A stretch of 17,562 nucleotides of DNA from assembly GCA_937911795.1 (NCBI GenBank), contig CALDPJ010000243.1:1-17562 (forward strand), given 5' to 3'. Below are positions 7,179-14,492 of this stretch, piece by piece. Source of the DNA: an uncultured Flavobacteriales bacterium. GTDB lineage: Bacteria > Bacteroidota > Bacteroidia > Flavobacteriales_D > SKUL01. A program made the position numbers and the translations under genes. The notes below the pieces were generated by a model. The model did no database searches and was not told the DNA's origin. It worked only from the letters and a program-made list of their open reading frames with translations. Each line of letters starts with the position of its first letter. The stretch's first letter is position 1.

Positions 7179-8894
7179 CTAAGAATGTAATCCCTTGATT
7201 TCTGAGGAAATAAATTCTGCGAGTTCGCGGATATAATTTTCAGAAAAATCGAACCGTATTCCGGCGGCTTCATAGATTTCGGGGATGGACCGCGTGTTCC
7301 CGAGTTTCAGTGCTGCAATATATTGCTCCAACGCCTGCTGAGGATTCCGGGTAAAATTGCGATAAATAGCGATGGCTCCCAATTGCGAAATGCCGTATTC
7401 GATGTAGTAAAATGGCACTTCGAACAAATGCAATTGCTTCTGCCAAAAGTTATCGCGGTACAATTCAATTCCCTCCCAGTTGAGATCGTTGTGGAATCGT
7501 GAATAAATTTGCTTCCACTGCTCCGAACGCTCGTCTTTCGTGTGGGTCGGATTTTCGTACATCCAGTGCTGAAAACAATCAATGGTTGCAATCCAGGTCA
7601 GCGAAGTCACCGCCCTTTCCAATTGTTCAAGACGGGCTCTCTTAAAATCGTCCGGGTTTTCGTAAAAAACATTCCAGTGCTGCATGGAAATCAGTTCCAT
7701 ACTCATCGAAGCCAGTTCTGCCACTTCAGAAGGACAATTTTTAAAAACCGTAAGATCCAGTTCCTGCGTCAACACCGAATGCACCGCATGCCCCGCCTCG
7801 TGGACGAAAGTCATCAGGTCGTTCTGGGTTCCGGCGGCATTCATGAATATAAACGGAAAGCCGGATTCGTAGAGCGGATAGTTGTATCCTCCCGGAGCTT
7901 TTCCATTGCGCGAATCCAGGTCAAGATGCCCCATCTTGTTCATCGTGCGGATACAATCGCCGAAGAAAGGATGTACCCGGTGCATCACTTCAATACCCTT
8001 TTCGATGAGATCATCGCTGTCGGTGAATGGCCTCAATGGGGTTTCACCGCGGAAATCTACCGTCAGATCATACGGGCGAAGTGTGTCGAGTTGTAATGCT
8101 TTTCTTCTGGCCCCATTGATTTGCTCAACCAACGGCACAATCACTTTTTCGATGCTGTTGTGAAACTGAAAACAATCTGCAGGAGTGTAGTCCAACCTCT
8201 TCAGCTCCGAAAATTTAAAATCGCGGTAATTTTCAAAACCCGCGTTACCGGCTATTTTCTGACGGATTGCTACCAGATCATCCATCAGTTGATCCAGCGT
8301 TAGTTTGTCCTCCAGTCTGCGCTCAGCAATTTTCTGATACACTTCCTGCCGTTGTGTTTGGTCGGTAGATTCGAGTAAAACACCGGCCTGCGGGAGCGTG
8401 TATTCCTTTGTCTCGTACTCAATTGACATCTTTCCGGCAATCGCTCCATACTCCTGAGCGCGCGTGGCCATTTCAGATTCGAGGGCAATGTTTTCTTCGC
8501 GGAAAATATCAATTGCGATTTTGGTATTGCGCAACAGAATATCGTATGCCCGATCTCTTTTCAACGATTCGGATGCCGGAGCAGCTACTAGTTTGCGGTT
8601 ATACCGATCGAAATACGGAGCCGATACCGGATGAATTTCATTGATAAAGAAATGATAGGACTTTCGTCGCTCGTCGTTACCTGTATCGGTCGACATGCGG
8701 ATGTAGCGCCAGGCCATATCTTCCCAGAAAAATGCTTCGAGCTCGCTCAGATCGCCCAGCCAGTTTTTGACCGATACTTCGTCTGTCAGTTCGCGTTCGT
8801 CGAGATCGTGGAAAAATGGTTCCAGATCATTCCAGGTGGAAAACGAAAACGTTTCCGGTAGAAATCGTCGGGATATTTTTGCGGGTGCGTTCAA
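7179..8894 (-). CDS. M3 family oligoendopeptidase (PepF-like), TTG start
   Basis: This 571-residue cytoplasmic zinc metallopeptidase matches family M3. The active-site HEAGH is at 365-369 (FVHEAGHAVHS), and the third zinc ligand is probably Glu393 in VAELASMSMEL. Other family marks are GGYNYPLYESGFPFIFMN before the site and YIEYGISQLGAIAIYRNF near the C-terminus. Members cleave short peptides inside the cell. There is no signal peptide. The frame contains no ATG before residue 60, which already lies in conserved sequence, and the frame closes upstream. The best start is therefore the TTG at 8894, with GGAAG seven bases before it. This TTG overlaps the TGA stop of the upstream DUF5606 gene (TTGA), which suggests translational coupling. 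Both genes are probably transcribed from the box at 9459-9466. Confidence 0.92.
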   Translation of the reverse strand: MNAPAKISRRFLPETFSFSTWNDLEPFFHDLDERELTDEVSVKNWLGDLSELEAFFWEDMAWRYIRMSTDTGNDERRKSYHFFINEIHPVSAPYFDRYNRKLVAAPASESLKRDRAYDILLRNTKIAIDIFREENIALESEMATRAQEYGAIAGKMSIEYETKEYTLPQAGVLLESTDQTQRQEVYQKIAERRLEDKLTLDQLMDDLVAIRQKIAGNAGFENYRDFKFSELKRLDYTPADCFQFHNSIEKVIVPLVEQINGARRKALQLDTLRPYDLTVDFRGETPLRPFTDSDDLIEKGIEVMHRVHPFFGDCIRTMNKMGHLDLDSRNGKAPGGYNYPLYESGFPFIFMNAAGTQNDLMTFVHEAGHAVHSVLTQELDLTVFKNCPSEVAELASMSMELISMQHWNVFYENPDDFKRARLEQLERAVTSLTWIATIDCFQHWMYENPTHTKDERSEQWKQIYSRFHNDLNWEGIELYRDNFWQKQLHLFEVPFYYIEYGISQLGAIAIYRNFTRNPQQALEQYIAALKLGNTRSIPEIYEAAGIRFDFSENYIRELAEFISSEIKGLHS

Positions 8895-9439
8895 CCTTTG
8901 CTTCCGGTACTCTTTGGTTTCGGTGCTTTTTTGGCAATTGGCTTACCGGTTGATGCCGGTTTGGCTGCCGCCGGTTTTTTGGTTTTGCTGGCCGAAGTAT
9001 CCTTCGTTTTAGCTTTTGACTCTTTCTTCTCCTTCGGATCTTCTGCCGCCTCTTCTTCTTTATCGATCAGATTTTTTTCATTGAGCAGATTGTACCACCT
9101 GAAGAGTTTACGCAGATCAGAGGCGTAGACACGCTCCTCGTCATATTCAGGAACTACCTTCCGCAGTTCTTCTGACATCCACTGTTCATCTTCGAGTTTG
9201 TCCGGTGAATTTTTAGTTTCAAAATGGTCGAATAATTTCACCAGTACTTCCTTCAGCGGCAAATCGTCTTCATAAGTAAAAATACTGATGTCGGACAGCG
9301 CGCTTACTTTATCGGCAGTGCGAACCGGAATTCTTTTCTGGTCGGCCAGCGATTCTGCAATTAGTCCGTTTCTGGAACGGCCCACTACTTTATACAATCC
9401 GGGTTTCCCGGAGATACTGATGATAATCGATAAATCCAT
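8891..9439 (-). CDS. DUF5606 family protein with lysine-rich histone-H1-like C-terminal tail
   Basis: This 182-residue protein has an N-terminal domain (about 1-125) that matches the Bacteroidota DUF5606 family: IISISGKPGLYKVVGRSRNG at about 6-25, then IAESLADQKRIPV, ADKVSALSDISIF (42-54) and a helical region ending LRKLFRWYNLL. The function of the family is not known to me. After an acidic hinge (EEEAAEDP, 128-135) comes a low-complexity tail rich in Lys, Ala, Pro, Ser and Thr; 13 of the last 42 residues are lysine. The tail looks like histone H1 or Hc1 C-termini and could contact nucleic acid, but it could also be a disordered spacer. It lies immediately upstream of and overlaps the M3 peptidase gene. 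Its promoter box TACCTTTG (9459-9466) with an upstream TTG is one of the best in the window. Confidence 0.88.
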   Translation of the reverse strand: MDLSIIISISGKPGLYKVVGRSRNGLIAESLADQKRIPVRTADKVSALSDISIFTYEDDLPLKEVLVKLFDHFETKNSPDKLEDEQWMSEELRKVVPEYDEERVYASDLRKLFRWYNLLNEKNLIDKEEEAAEDPKEKKESKAKTKDTSASKTKKPAAAKPASTGKPIAKKAPKPKSTGSKG

Positions 9440-9458
9440 ATGTTTTTTTAAAGATGTA

Positions 9459-9486
9459 CAAAGGTATAATTCTCAATGTAAGGCAA
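9459..9486 (-). promoter_or_regulatory. Promoter for the DUF5606-peptidase gene pair
   Basis: On the minus strand TTG (9484-9486), a 17-base spacer and TACCTTTG (9459-9466) match both the -33 and -7 elements of Bacteroidota primary-sigma promoters. It lies in the 56-base gap after the subtilase stop, with a predicted start about 13 bases before the ATG at 9439. Confidence 0.6.
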
Positions 9487-9495
9487 GCAGTGCTT

Positions 9496-12120
9496 CTATT
9501 GTAAAATTAACCTGACGGTTTGCGTATTTTTATTATTACTGATATTCAACAGATAAATTCCTGCAGGCCACCCTGCGGTGCGAACAGGAATAACACTGTT
9601 GTCCATTTTAGGTTCTTGTACAGAATAAATCAACCGGCCATCCACCGAGCAGATCGACAGCGAGTGGACGGTTTCAGCTCCGCGGACAAAAACCTCATCC
9701 TGCGCCGGAACGGGAAAAACCTGCCAACCTTCTTCTGCAGCCATTAATTCGTGCTGAGCGGTCACCACCACATCAATTTCATTGGATACAGATGAACACC
9801 CCGCTTCATTACTCACAGCCAGTGAAAATGTGCCATTTGTTTCCGCAATATGAAAATACCCATCAGCGCCCTCAACAGCAGCGCCATTCAGCAGCCATTG
9901 ATAGGTCCAGGATTCGTTATAGACGCTCATCAACGTATCAAAAACCTGTTCGATTTCTACAACCGGCAATTCGTGAACCTGAACAATCAGTGTATCAGAT
10001 CTTCCCCAACACCCGGATTCATTCAAAACGGTAACGTTGATCGTGTCGGAATCCTGCACCACAATGGATGGATCCGTATCTCCCGACGACCATTGATAAC
10101 TGCTGTAAACATCGGTGAGGCCGATGATTTCTGATGCTCCTTCACACAAATCCACCAACAACGGCTGATTGAATTGGGGTTGAAAGTACAGCGATTCCAA
10201 AGCCGCTGCGACATCCAGCTTGCCGGTTCCGTATGCACTGTTGGCGGTATCTCCTGTGAAAACATCCTGGTAAGTATTGTTGATAATTGCGGCACGAATG
10301 GTTTCGTAACCGGCCTGAGGGCATTGTTCGAATAACAAGGCAACCGCTCCTGAAACTACCGGTGATGCCATACTTGTTCCACCATTGCGATAATGCATTC
10401 CGCCCGGTGCCACTTTAAAGGGTTCGTTGACAATCATTGCAGCAAGTACGCTGAATTTACCGGAGCTGAGTGTCAGATCACCGGTGGCAGAAAGTTCGGG
10501 TTTGAGCCGGTTGTCGCGGGTCGGTCCATGACTCGAGTTGATGGATAGCTCACCGGGTGGTGGTGAAAATGTCTGAAGATTTCCGTTGATATCGATATAC
10601 TGATCTCGGTTGTTGTAATTGCCCACCGAAATTACTTTTGGTGACGCAGCCCACGATCCCACCATATGTTTCTTTTTATCGGGGAAACGGTAGTTGACCA
10701 TTTCCGGCAGCTCTTCGGGCGATGGAAGTCCGGCAGAAACCATATTCGACATCCCCAGGTTGGCCGACGACCATAGGTCAAACCTTCCTGCTCCGGTTGT
10801 CATAAAACGGAATCCGTACTGCGATGAATCGGGCGTGGCCACATGAAACTGAAACAGGTATTGTCCGCCACGTAGTACCGCAAAATAATCCACAACAGCC
10901 AGGGTATTTCCATCGACATTCAGCGAATCAGAAACCATCTGATTCAATACTTCATCTACCTGCCGGAAGGGTGTAGCTCCGCGGAATTGAAGCGTTGGAG
11001 AAACCCGATCGGCGCCCATTGCAAACTGCACATTGTTGAAATCGGCAGTATCGGCCCACAATTCAAAATACACCGTTCCGTATCCCAATCCGCTGTTGGC
11101 GTTGTACAAAAACCACGTAAAAGTCGTGTCGGTGGTGACATCGTATCCAAGATGATAGGCTGGCCAATTGCCCGAATTTCCGACCGCGCAAACGACGGCT
11201 CTTCCGGGTTCAGCGCTCACCAGGCTATCGATGATCAATGCCGCAGCATCCAATCCATCCCGCGAACCACCGTACGTTCCGAGGCTGAGATTCACCACAG
11301 CAGGTTTCCCCAGTTCGTCGGCTTTTTCGAAAACATACTGTACGGCATCGGCAACGGTAAGAGTCCAGTTAGCTGAACCAAAAGCAGAAGAAACCACAAT
11401 CAAATCAGCTTCCGGTGCAACACCTTTGAAATCGCCGGTGGCCAATCCGTTTCCGGCGGCTGTACCGGTAACCGTAGACCCATGACCGAAATACGCTGCC
11501 TGGTCCTGATGTCCGGTGATTTCATTGTCAATATCTTCTGAAGTCCACTCTGCACCATAATCGTAAGGTTCGGGTGGTGTTCCGTTTTGAGTCTGATCCC
11601 AAAGAAATTTTACCCGCGTACTTCCGTCGGCATTTTGAAAATCGGGATGCGCCAGTTCGATTCCGGTATCCACCAATCCGATTACAACGTCTTTACCTGT
11701 CAACCCGCTGCCAGGCCCTGCAATTCCGGCATGAACCGTCTGAACGCGATTGTTGACCAGCATTGAATCATTGAGCGGAACTCCACGTGAACGACTGAAC
11801 TCCAGGTAATCCAATGACTCAGAATTTGCAAATGAGGCAACCGCTCCGGCCGGAATTCTGAAAGTTATGAGATCACCGGTTTGATGCAGCACTTTCCCAC
11901 CGAGCCGCCTCACCTCTTCTGCTAAAACCGGTACATCACCGAATGCCGCCAGGTGGATCATTTTCTCTGGCGGAGTGGAATTGAGCTCGGCTTTCAGGTC
12001 AAATCCGATGTGCTGTTTTTGAGCAATCGAAACGGCAAAAAAACCAGCCGTAAAAAAGAGCATCAAACATCCACGGAGGCTAAAAATCTGCGTAATGCGG
12101 TACATCGGGGAAAAATGCAT
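9496..12120 (-). CDS. Secreted subtilisin-family (S8) serine protease with T9SS sorting domain
   Basis: This protein has 874 residues from ATG 12120. A signal sequence ends at about residue 34 (FFAVSIAQ), and a propeptide-like region runs to about 140. The S8 domain shows Asp151 (GLVDTGIELAHP), His213 (FGHGSTVTGT), oxyanion Asn315 (AVGNSG) and Ser583 (GGTSMASPVVSGAVALL). About 265 residues separate Asn315 from the serine, so a sizeable insert (about 320-480, strand-rich) sits inside the catalytic domain, as in CspA-like subtilases. Residues about 650-790 look like two Ig/PKD-like modules, and 798-874 is a T9SS type A sorting domain (VFPVPAQDEVFV, GWPAGIYLLNI, ending VRLILQ). It should be a cell-surface or secreted protease. 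The ATG at 12105 is an equally good start and leaves a compact signal peptide. The start overlaps the end of the HsdR_N gene, so the two are probably cotranscribed. Confidence 0.92.
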   Translation of the reverse strand: MHFSPMYRITQIFSLRGCLMLFFTAGFFAVSIAQKQHIGFDLKAELNSTPPEKMIHLAAFGDVPVLAEEVRRLGGKVLHQTGDLITFRIPAGAVASFANSESLDYLEFSRSRGVPLNDSMLVNNRVQTVHAGIAGPGSGLTGKDVVIGLVDTGIELAHPDFQNADGSTRVKFLWDQTQNGTPPEPYDYGAEWTSEDIDNEITGHQDQAAYFGHGSTVTGTAAGNGLATGDFKGVAPEADLIVVSSAFGSANWTLTVADAVQYVFEKADELGKPAVVNLSLGTYGGSRDGLDAAALIIDSLVSAEPGRAVVCAVGNSGNWPAYHLGYDVTTDTTFTWFLYNANSGLGYGTVYFELWADTADFNNVQFAMGADRVSPTLQFRGATPFRQVDEVLNQMVSDSLNVDGNTLAVVDYFAVLRGGQYLFQFHVATPDSSQYGFRFMTTGAGRFDLWSSANLGMSNMVSAGLPSPEELPEMVNYRFPDKKKHMVGSWAASPKVISVGNYNNRDQYIDINGNLQTFSPPPGELSINSSHGPTRDNRLKPELSATGDLTLSSGKFSVLAAMIVNEPFKVAPGGMHYRNGGTSMASPVVSGAVALLFEQCPQAGYETIRAAIINNTYQDVFTGDTANSAYGTGKLDVAAALESLYFQPQFNQPLLVDLCEGASEIIGLTDVYSSYQWSSGDTDPSIVVQDSDTINVTVLNESGCWGRSDTLIVQVHELPVVEIEQVFDTLMSVYNESWTYQWLLNGAAVEGADGYFHIAETNGTFSLAVSNEAGCSSVSNEIDVVVTAQHELMAAEEGWQVFPVPAQDEVFVRGAETVHSLSICSVDGRLIYSVQEPKMDNSVIPVRTAGWPAGIYLLNISNNKNTQTVRLILQ

Positions 12121-12493
12121 AGTCGTGTTTTTCGAAATCTACTCTGGCGCAATATAAATCAACTCCGTTGCTGATGATTAACCACGGAACCCGCAGTGCG
12201 ATGTTATAGCGTGCTACCTGGTCGAAAGTCTGTTGCGTTAAATTTACACTTTTCGCCTTGCATTCAATCAATACAAGCGGTTGGCCCGATGTATCGTGAA
12301 CAAGGATATCGCATCTTTTGGAAAGCCCATTCACCGTCAATCCTTTCTCAATGCTGATTAAACCAGCTGGCACTCCCCGGTCTGCTATCAAAAATGCAAT
12401 CAGTTCCTGGCGTACAATTTCCTCTGGCGTAAGCAAAATCCGTTTGCGCCTGATCGGGTCGAAAACGTAGATATTTTCTTTGGTGCTGCTCAT
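12080..12493 (-). CDS. Stand-alone HsdR_N-type PD-(D/E)XK nuclease-fold protein
   Basis: From the ATG at 12493 this is a 137-residue protein matching the N-terminal domain of type I restriction subunit R (HSDR_N_2). The nuclease core is intact by eye: Glu30 in LTPEEIVRQE, Asp62 in KRCDILVHD, Glu77 and Lys79 in LVLIECKAK, and Gln92 in TFDQVARYN. No helicase domain, HsdM or HsdS is present, so this is not a restriction system. Short proteins of this kind are, as I recall, common in Bacteroidota near holA; their role is not known to me. An ATG at 12553 would add 20 residues, but it lies upstream of the likely -7 box (TACCTTTG, 12535-12542) and only 11 bases from the divergent amn start, so I prefer 12493. 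The gene ends inside the start of the subtilase gene. Confidence 0.85.
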   Translation of the reverse strand: MSSTKENIYVFDPIRRKRILLTPEEIVRQELIAFLIADRGVPAGLISIEKGLTVNGLSKRCDILVHDTSGQPLVLIECKAKSVNLTQQTFDQVARYNIALRVPWLIISNGVDLYCARVDFEKHDYAFFPDVPHYADF

Positions 12494-12520
12494 TGCTTCG
12501 GCCCAACTTAAGGCTTTGAT

Positions 12521-12528
12521 TATCTTTA
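12521..12528 (+). promoter_or_regulatory. Candidate -7 box for amn-holA
   Basis: TATCTTTA is one mismatch from TAnnTTTG, 36 bases before the amn ATG. It faces and nearly abuts the minus-strand box at 12535-12542 in the 71-base divergent spacer. Confidence 0.4.
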
Positions 12529-12534
12529 CGCGCT

Positions 12535-12542
12535 CAAAGGTA
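12535..12542 (-). promoter_or_regulatory. Candidate -7 box for the HsdR_N-subtilase genes
   Basis: The minus strand reads TACCTTTG, a full TAnnTTTG match and identical to the box of the DUF5606 gene. It is 41 bases upstream of the ATG at 12493 and downstream of the rejected ATG at 12553. Confidence 0.5.
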
Positions 12543-12564
12543 CATTTATCCAAACAGACCCCGC

Positions 12565-13338
12565 ATGCACAGTAAAGATGATATCGTTCAGGATTGGTTG
12601 CCCCGATATACCGGCACAGCAGTAGATGACTTTCAGGACTATATTCTGCTCACCAATTTTGAAAATTACGTCGATATTTTCTGCCAGCTCACCGGAGCAG
12701 AAAAACGTGGAATCGGAAAAGCCATGTCGAACGCGACGGCAAAAAACATTACCATCATCAACTTCGGAATGGGCAGCGCAAATGCCGCAACGATCATGGA
12801 TTTACTTAGTGCAGTGAAACCCAAGGCCGTATTATTTCTTGGAAAATGTGGCGGATTGAAAATGAAAAACAACGTTGGCGATTTCATTCTTCCGATTGCA
12901 GCGATTCGCGGCGAAGGAACATCGAATGATTATTTTCCGCCTGAAGTTCCGGCCCTGCCTTCGTTTACACTTCAACGCGCTGTATCTTCCACCATTCGTG
13001 ATTTTGAAAATGACTACTGGACCGGAACCGTTTACACCACCAACCGACGCGTTTGGGAACACGACAGCGATTTTAAGGCCTACCTCAAAAAATTGCGGTG
13101 CATGGCCATTGATATGGAAACCGCAACGATTTTCACAACTGGCTTTGCCAACAAAATTCCGGCCGGTGCGTTGTTGCTGGTAACCGATCAGCCGATGATT
13201 CCCGACGGTGTGAAGACATCAAAATCCGATCAGGTGGTGACCGCCAATTACGTGGAGGTTCACATCAAAATTGGCATAGAATCGCTGAATGAAATTGCCA
13301 ACGAAGGTCGTTCGGTCCGGCATCTTAAATTTGAATAG
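12565..13338 (+). CDS. amn: AMP nucleosidase, short Bacteroidota form
   Basis: This 257-residue protein belongs to the purine nucleoside phosphorylase/uridine phosphorylase superfamily. It closely follows the sequence I know for the short AMP nucleosidases of Bacteroidota: DWLPRYTGTAVDDF, ITIINFGMGSANAATIMDLL, AVLFLGKCGGLK, FILPIAAIRGEGTSNDYFPP, YWTGTVYTTNRRVWEHD, MAIDMETATIFTTGFA and LLLVTDQPMIPDGVKTSKSD. The enzyme hydrolyses AMP to adenine and ribose 5-phosphate in the cytoplasm, linking purine salvage to the pentose phosphate pool. The MAIDMETAT segment holds the usual nucleoside-binding Met-Glu pair. It lacks the extra N-terminal domain of the roughly 480-residue E. coli Amn. It is divergent from the HsdR_N gene, and holA follows after 5 bases, so the two form an operon. 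Confidence 0.95.
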   Translation: MHSKDDIVQDWLPRYTGTAVDDFQDYILLTNFENYVDIFCQLTGAEKRGIGKAMSNATAKNITIINFGMGSANAATIMDLLSAVKPKAVLFLGKCGGLKMKNNVGDFILPIAAIRGEGTSNDYFPPEVPALPSFTLQRAVSSTIRDFENDYWTGTVYTTNRRVWEHDSDFKAYLKKLRCMAIDMETATIFTTGFANKIPAGALLLVTDQPMIPDGVKTSKSDQVVTANYVEVHIKIGIESLNEIANEGRSVRHLKFE

Positions 13339-13343
13339 CCGGC

Positions 13344-14357
13344 ATGAAAACACCTGCATCCATCAGTGGTACAGAAAAAATTCTGAAAGAACTTAAAAGC
13401 GGCAAATTCCATCCGGTTTATTTGCTGATGGGCGAAGAGCCCTATTTTATAGATCAGATCAGCGATTACATTGAAAAACATGCGTTGCAACCGCACGAAC
13501 GGGAGTTTAACCAAACGGTAGTTTATGGTCTCGATACCGACCCAATGGATCTTGTATCGGTGGTGAAGCGGTATCCGATGATGGCCGAGCGGCAGGTGGT
13601 GGTTCTGAAGGAAGCCCAGCGTATGAAAAACCTCGACAAGCTACTCGAGGTGGTAGAGCATCCGATACCGACCACAACACTCGTCATTGCGCACAAGGAA
13701 AAATCGCTGGACAAGCGGACCGTATTTTGGAAGGCGCTGGCCAAACACGCCGTTGTGTTGAAAAGTGATCGTTTGAGGGATTATGAAATTACGGCCTGGA
13801 TTAAGCAACACGTAGAATTGCGCGGCATGAAAATCAATGCTGTTGCAGTTCAACTCCTTGCAGATCATATTGGCAATGATCTGGAAAGGATTGTAAACGA
13901 ACTCGAAAAATTGGCCGTTGCACTTCCGGGCTCTACAGAGATTACGCCGGCAATCATCGAGAAGCACGTCGGCATCAGCAAAGATTTCAATGCTTTTGAG
14001 CTTCAGAAGGCCATTGGAGAAAAGAATACCGAAAAGGCCTTTAAAATTGTGAAGCACATGGGCGGGAATCCGAAGGAGCATCCTATCATTGGTACCACGG
14101 CCATTCTTTTTGGTTTTTTCGTGAAACTATACCAGTATCATCACCTCGAAAACAAAAGCAAGGCACCATCTGTTCTTCGGGTTCCACCTTATTTTATTGG
14201 TGATTATGAAAAGGCGGCCAGAAATTATCCCGTTCAGAAGTTAGAACGGATTTTCGGATATCTGAATGAAACCGATTTGAAAGCAAAAGGGGTTAATGCA
14301 GTTTCAGCCGATCAGTTGGGTCTGCTTCAGGAACTTGTATTTAAAATACTGAATTGA
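13344..14357 (+). CDS. holA: DNA polymerase III subunit delta
   Basis: This 337-residue cytoplasmic protein matches HolA, the clamp-loader subunit that opens the sliding clamp. Typical signs are FHPVYLLMGEEPYFIDQISD (22-41) at the start of the AAA+-like domain, VSVVKRYPMMAERQVVVLKE (71-90), and a middle region with DRLRDYEITAWIKQHV followed by a GNDLERIVNELEKLA helix. The C-terminal clamp-loader collar region includes FELQKAIGEKN and HPIIGTTAILFGFFVKLYQY. As in other delta subunits the ATP-binding P-loop is absent. Length is normal. The ATG lies 5 bases after the amn stop, so translation from the amn transcript is likely. A 9-bp inverted repeat 40 bases beyond the stop (14398-14427) is a possible transcript end. 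Confidence 0.95.
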   Translation: MKTPASISGTEKILKELKSGKFHPVYLLMGEEPYFIDQISDYIEKHALQPHEREFNQTVVYGLDTDPMDLVSVVKRYPMMAERQVVVLKEAQRMKNLDKLLEVVEHPIPTTTLVIAHKEKSLDKRTVFWKALAKHAVVLKSDRLRDYEITAWIKQHVELRGMKINAVAVQLLADHIGNDLERIVNELEKLAVALPGSTEITPAIIEKHVGISKDFNAFELQKAIGEKNTEKAFKIVKHMGGNPKEHPIIGTTAILFGFFVKLYQYHHLENKSKAPSVLRVPPYFIGDYEKAARNYPVQKLERIFGYLNETDLKAKGVNAVSADQLGLLQELVFKILN

Positions 14358-14397
14358 ACCGATCATTTTCATTTTATCCTGTTGTAATGCCGATCGT

Positions 14398-14427
14398 CCT
14401 GAAATTCCAACCGTTTCTAATTTCAGG
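14398..14427. repeat. Perfect 9-bp inverted repeat between holA and the TonB receptor gene
   Basis: CCTGAAATT (14398-14406) and AATTTCAGG (14419-14427) are exact reverse complements around a 12-base loop. No T-run follows on the plus strand, so it is a weak intrinsic terminator for holA. It could instead be an operator 25 bases upstream of the possible receptor promoter at 14452. Confidence 0.5.
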
Positions 14428-14492
14428 TTCATCATCATCCCCGGGAAGCGACACATTTGATTAATTTAGCGAACTATTTTTTTTATAACCAA

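Noticed and set aside
7509..8096. 195-codon plus-strand open frame
   Set aside because: It is antisense to the M3 peptidase, has no family resemblance and is rich in residues typical of antisense translation.
12080..12553. A type I restriction-modification system
   Set aside because: Only the nuclease-like N-terminal domain is present; there is no helicase motor, HsdM or HsdS gene on either side.
13641..14081. 146-codon minus-strand open frame
   Set aside because: It is antisense to holA with no recognisable domain.
14457..14492. TTG start for the TonB receptor
   Set aside because: The ATG at 14493 gives a clean signal peptide directly; the extra 12 residues add nothing and overlap the possible promoter.
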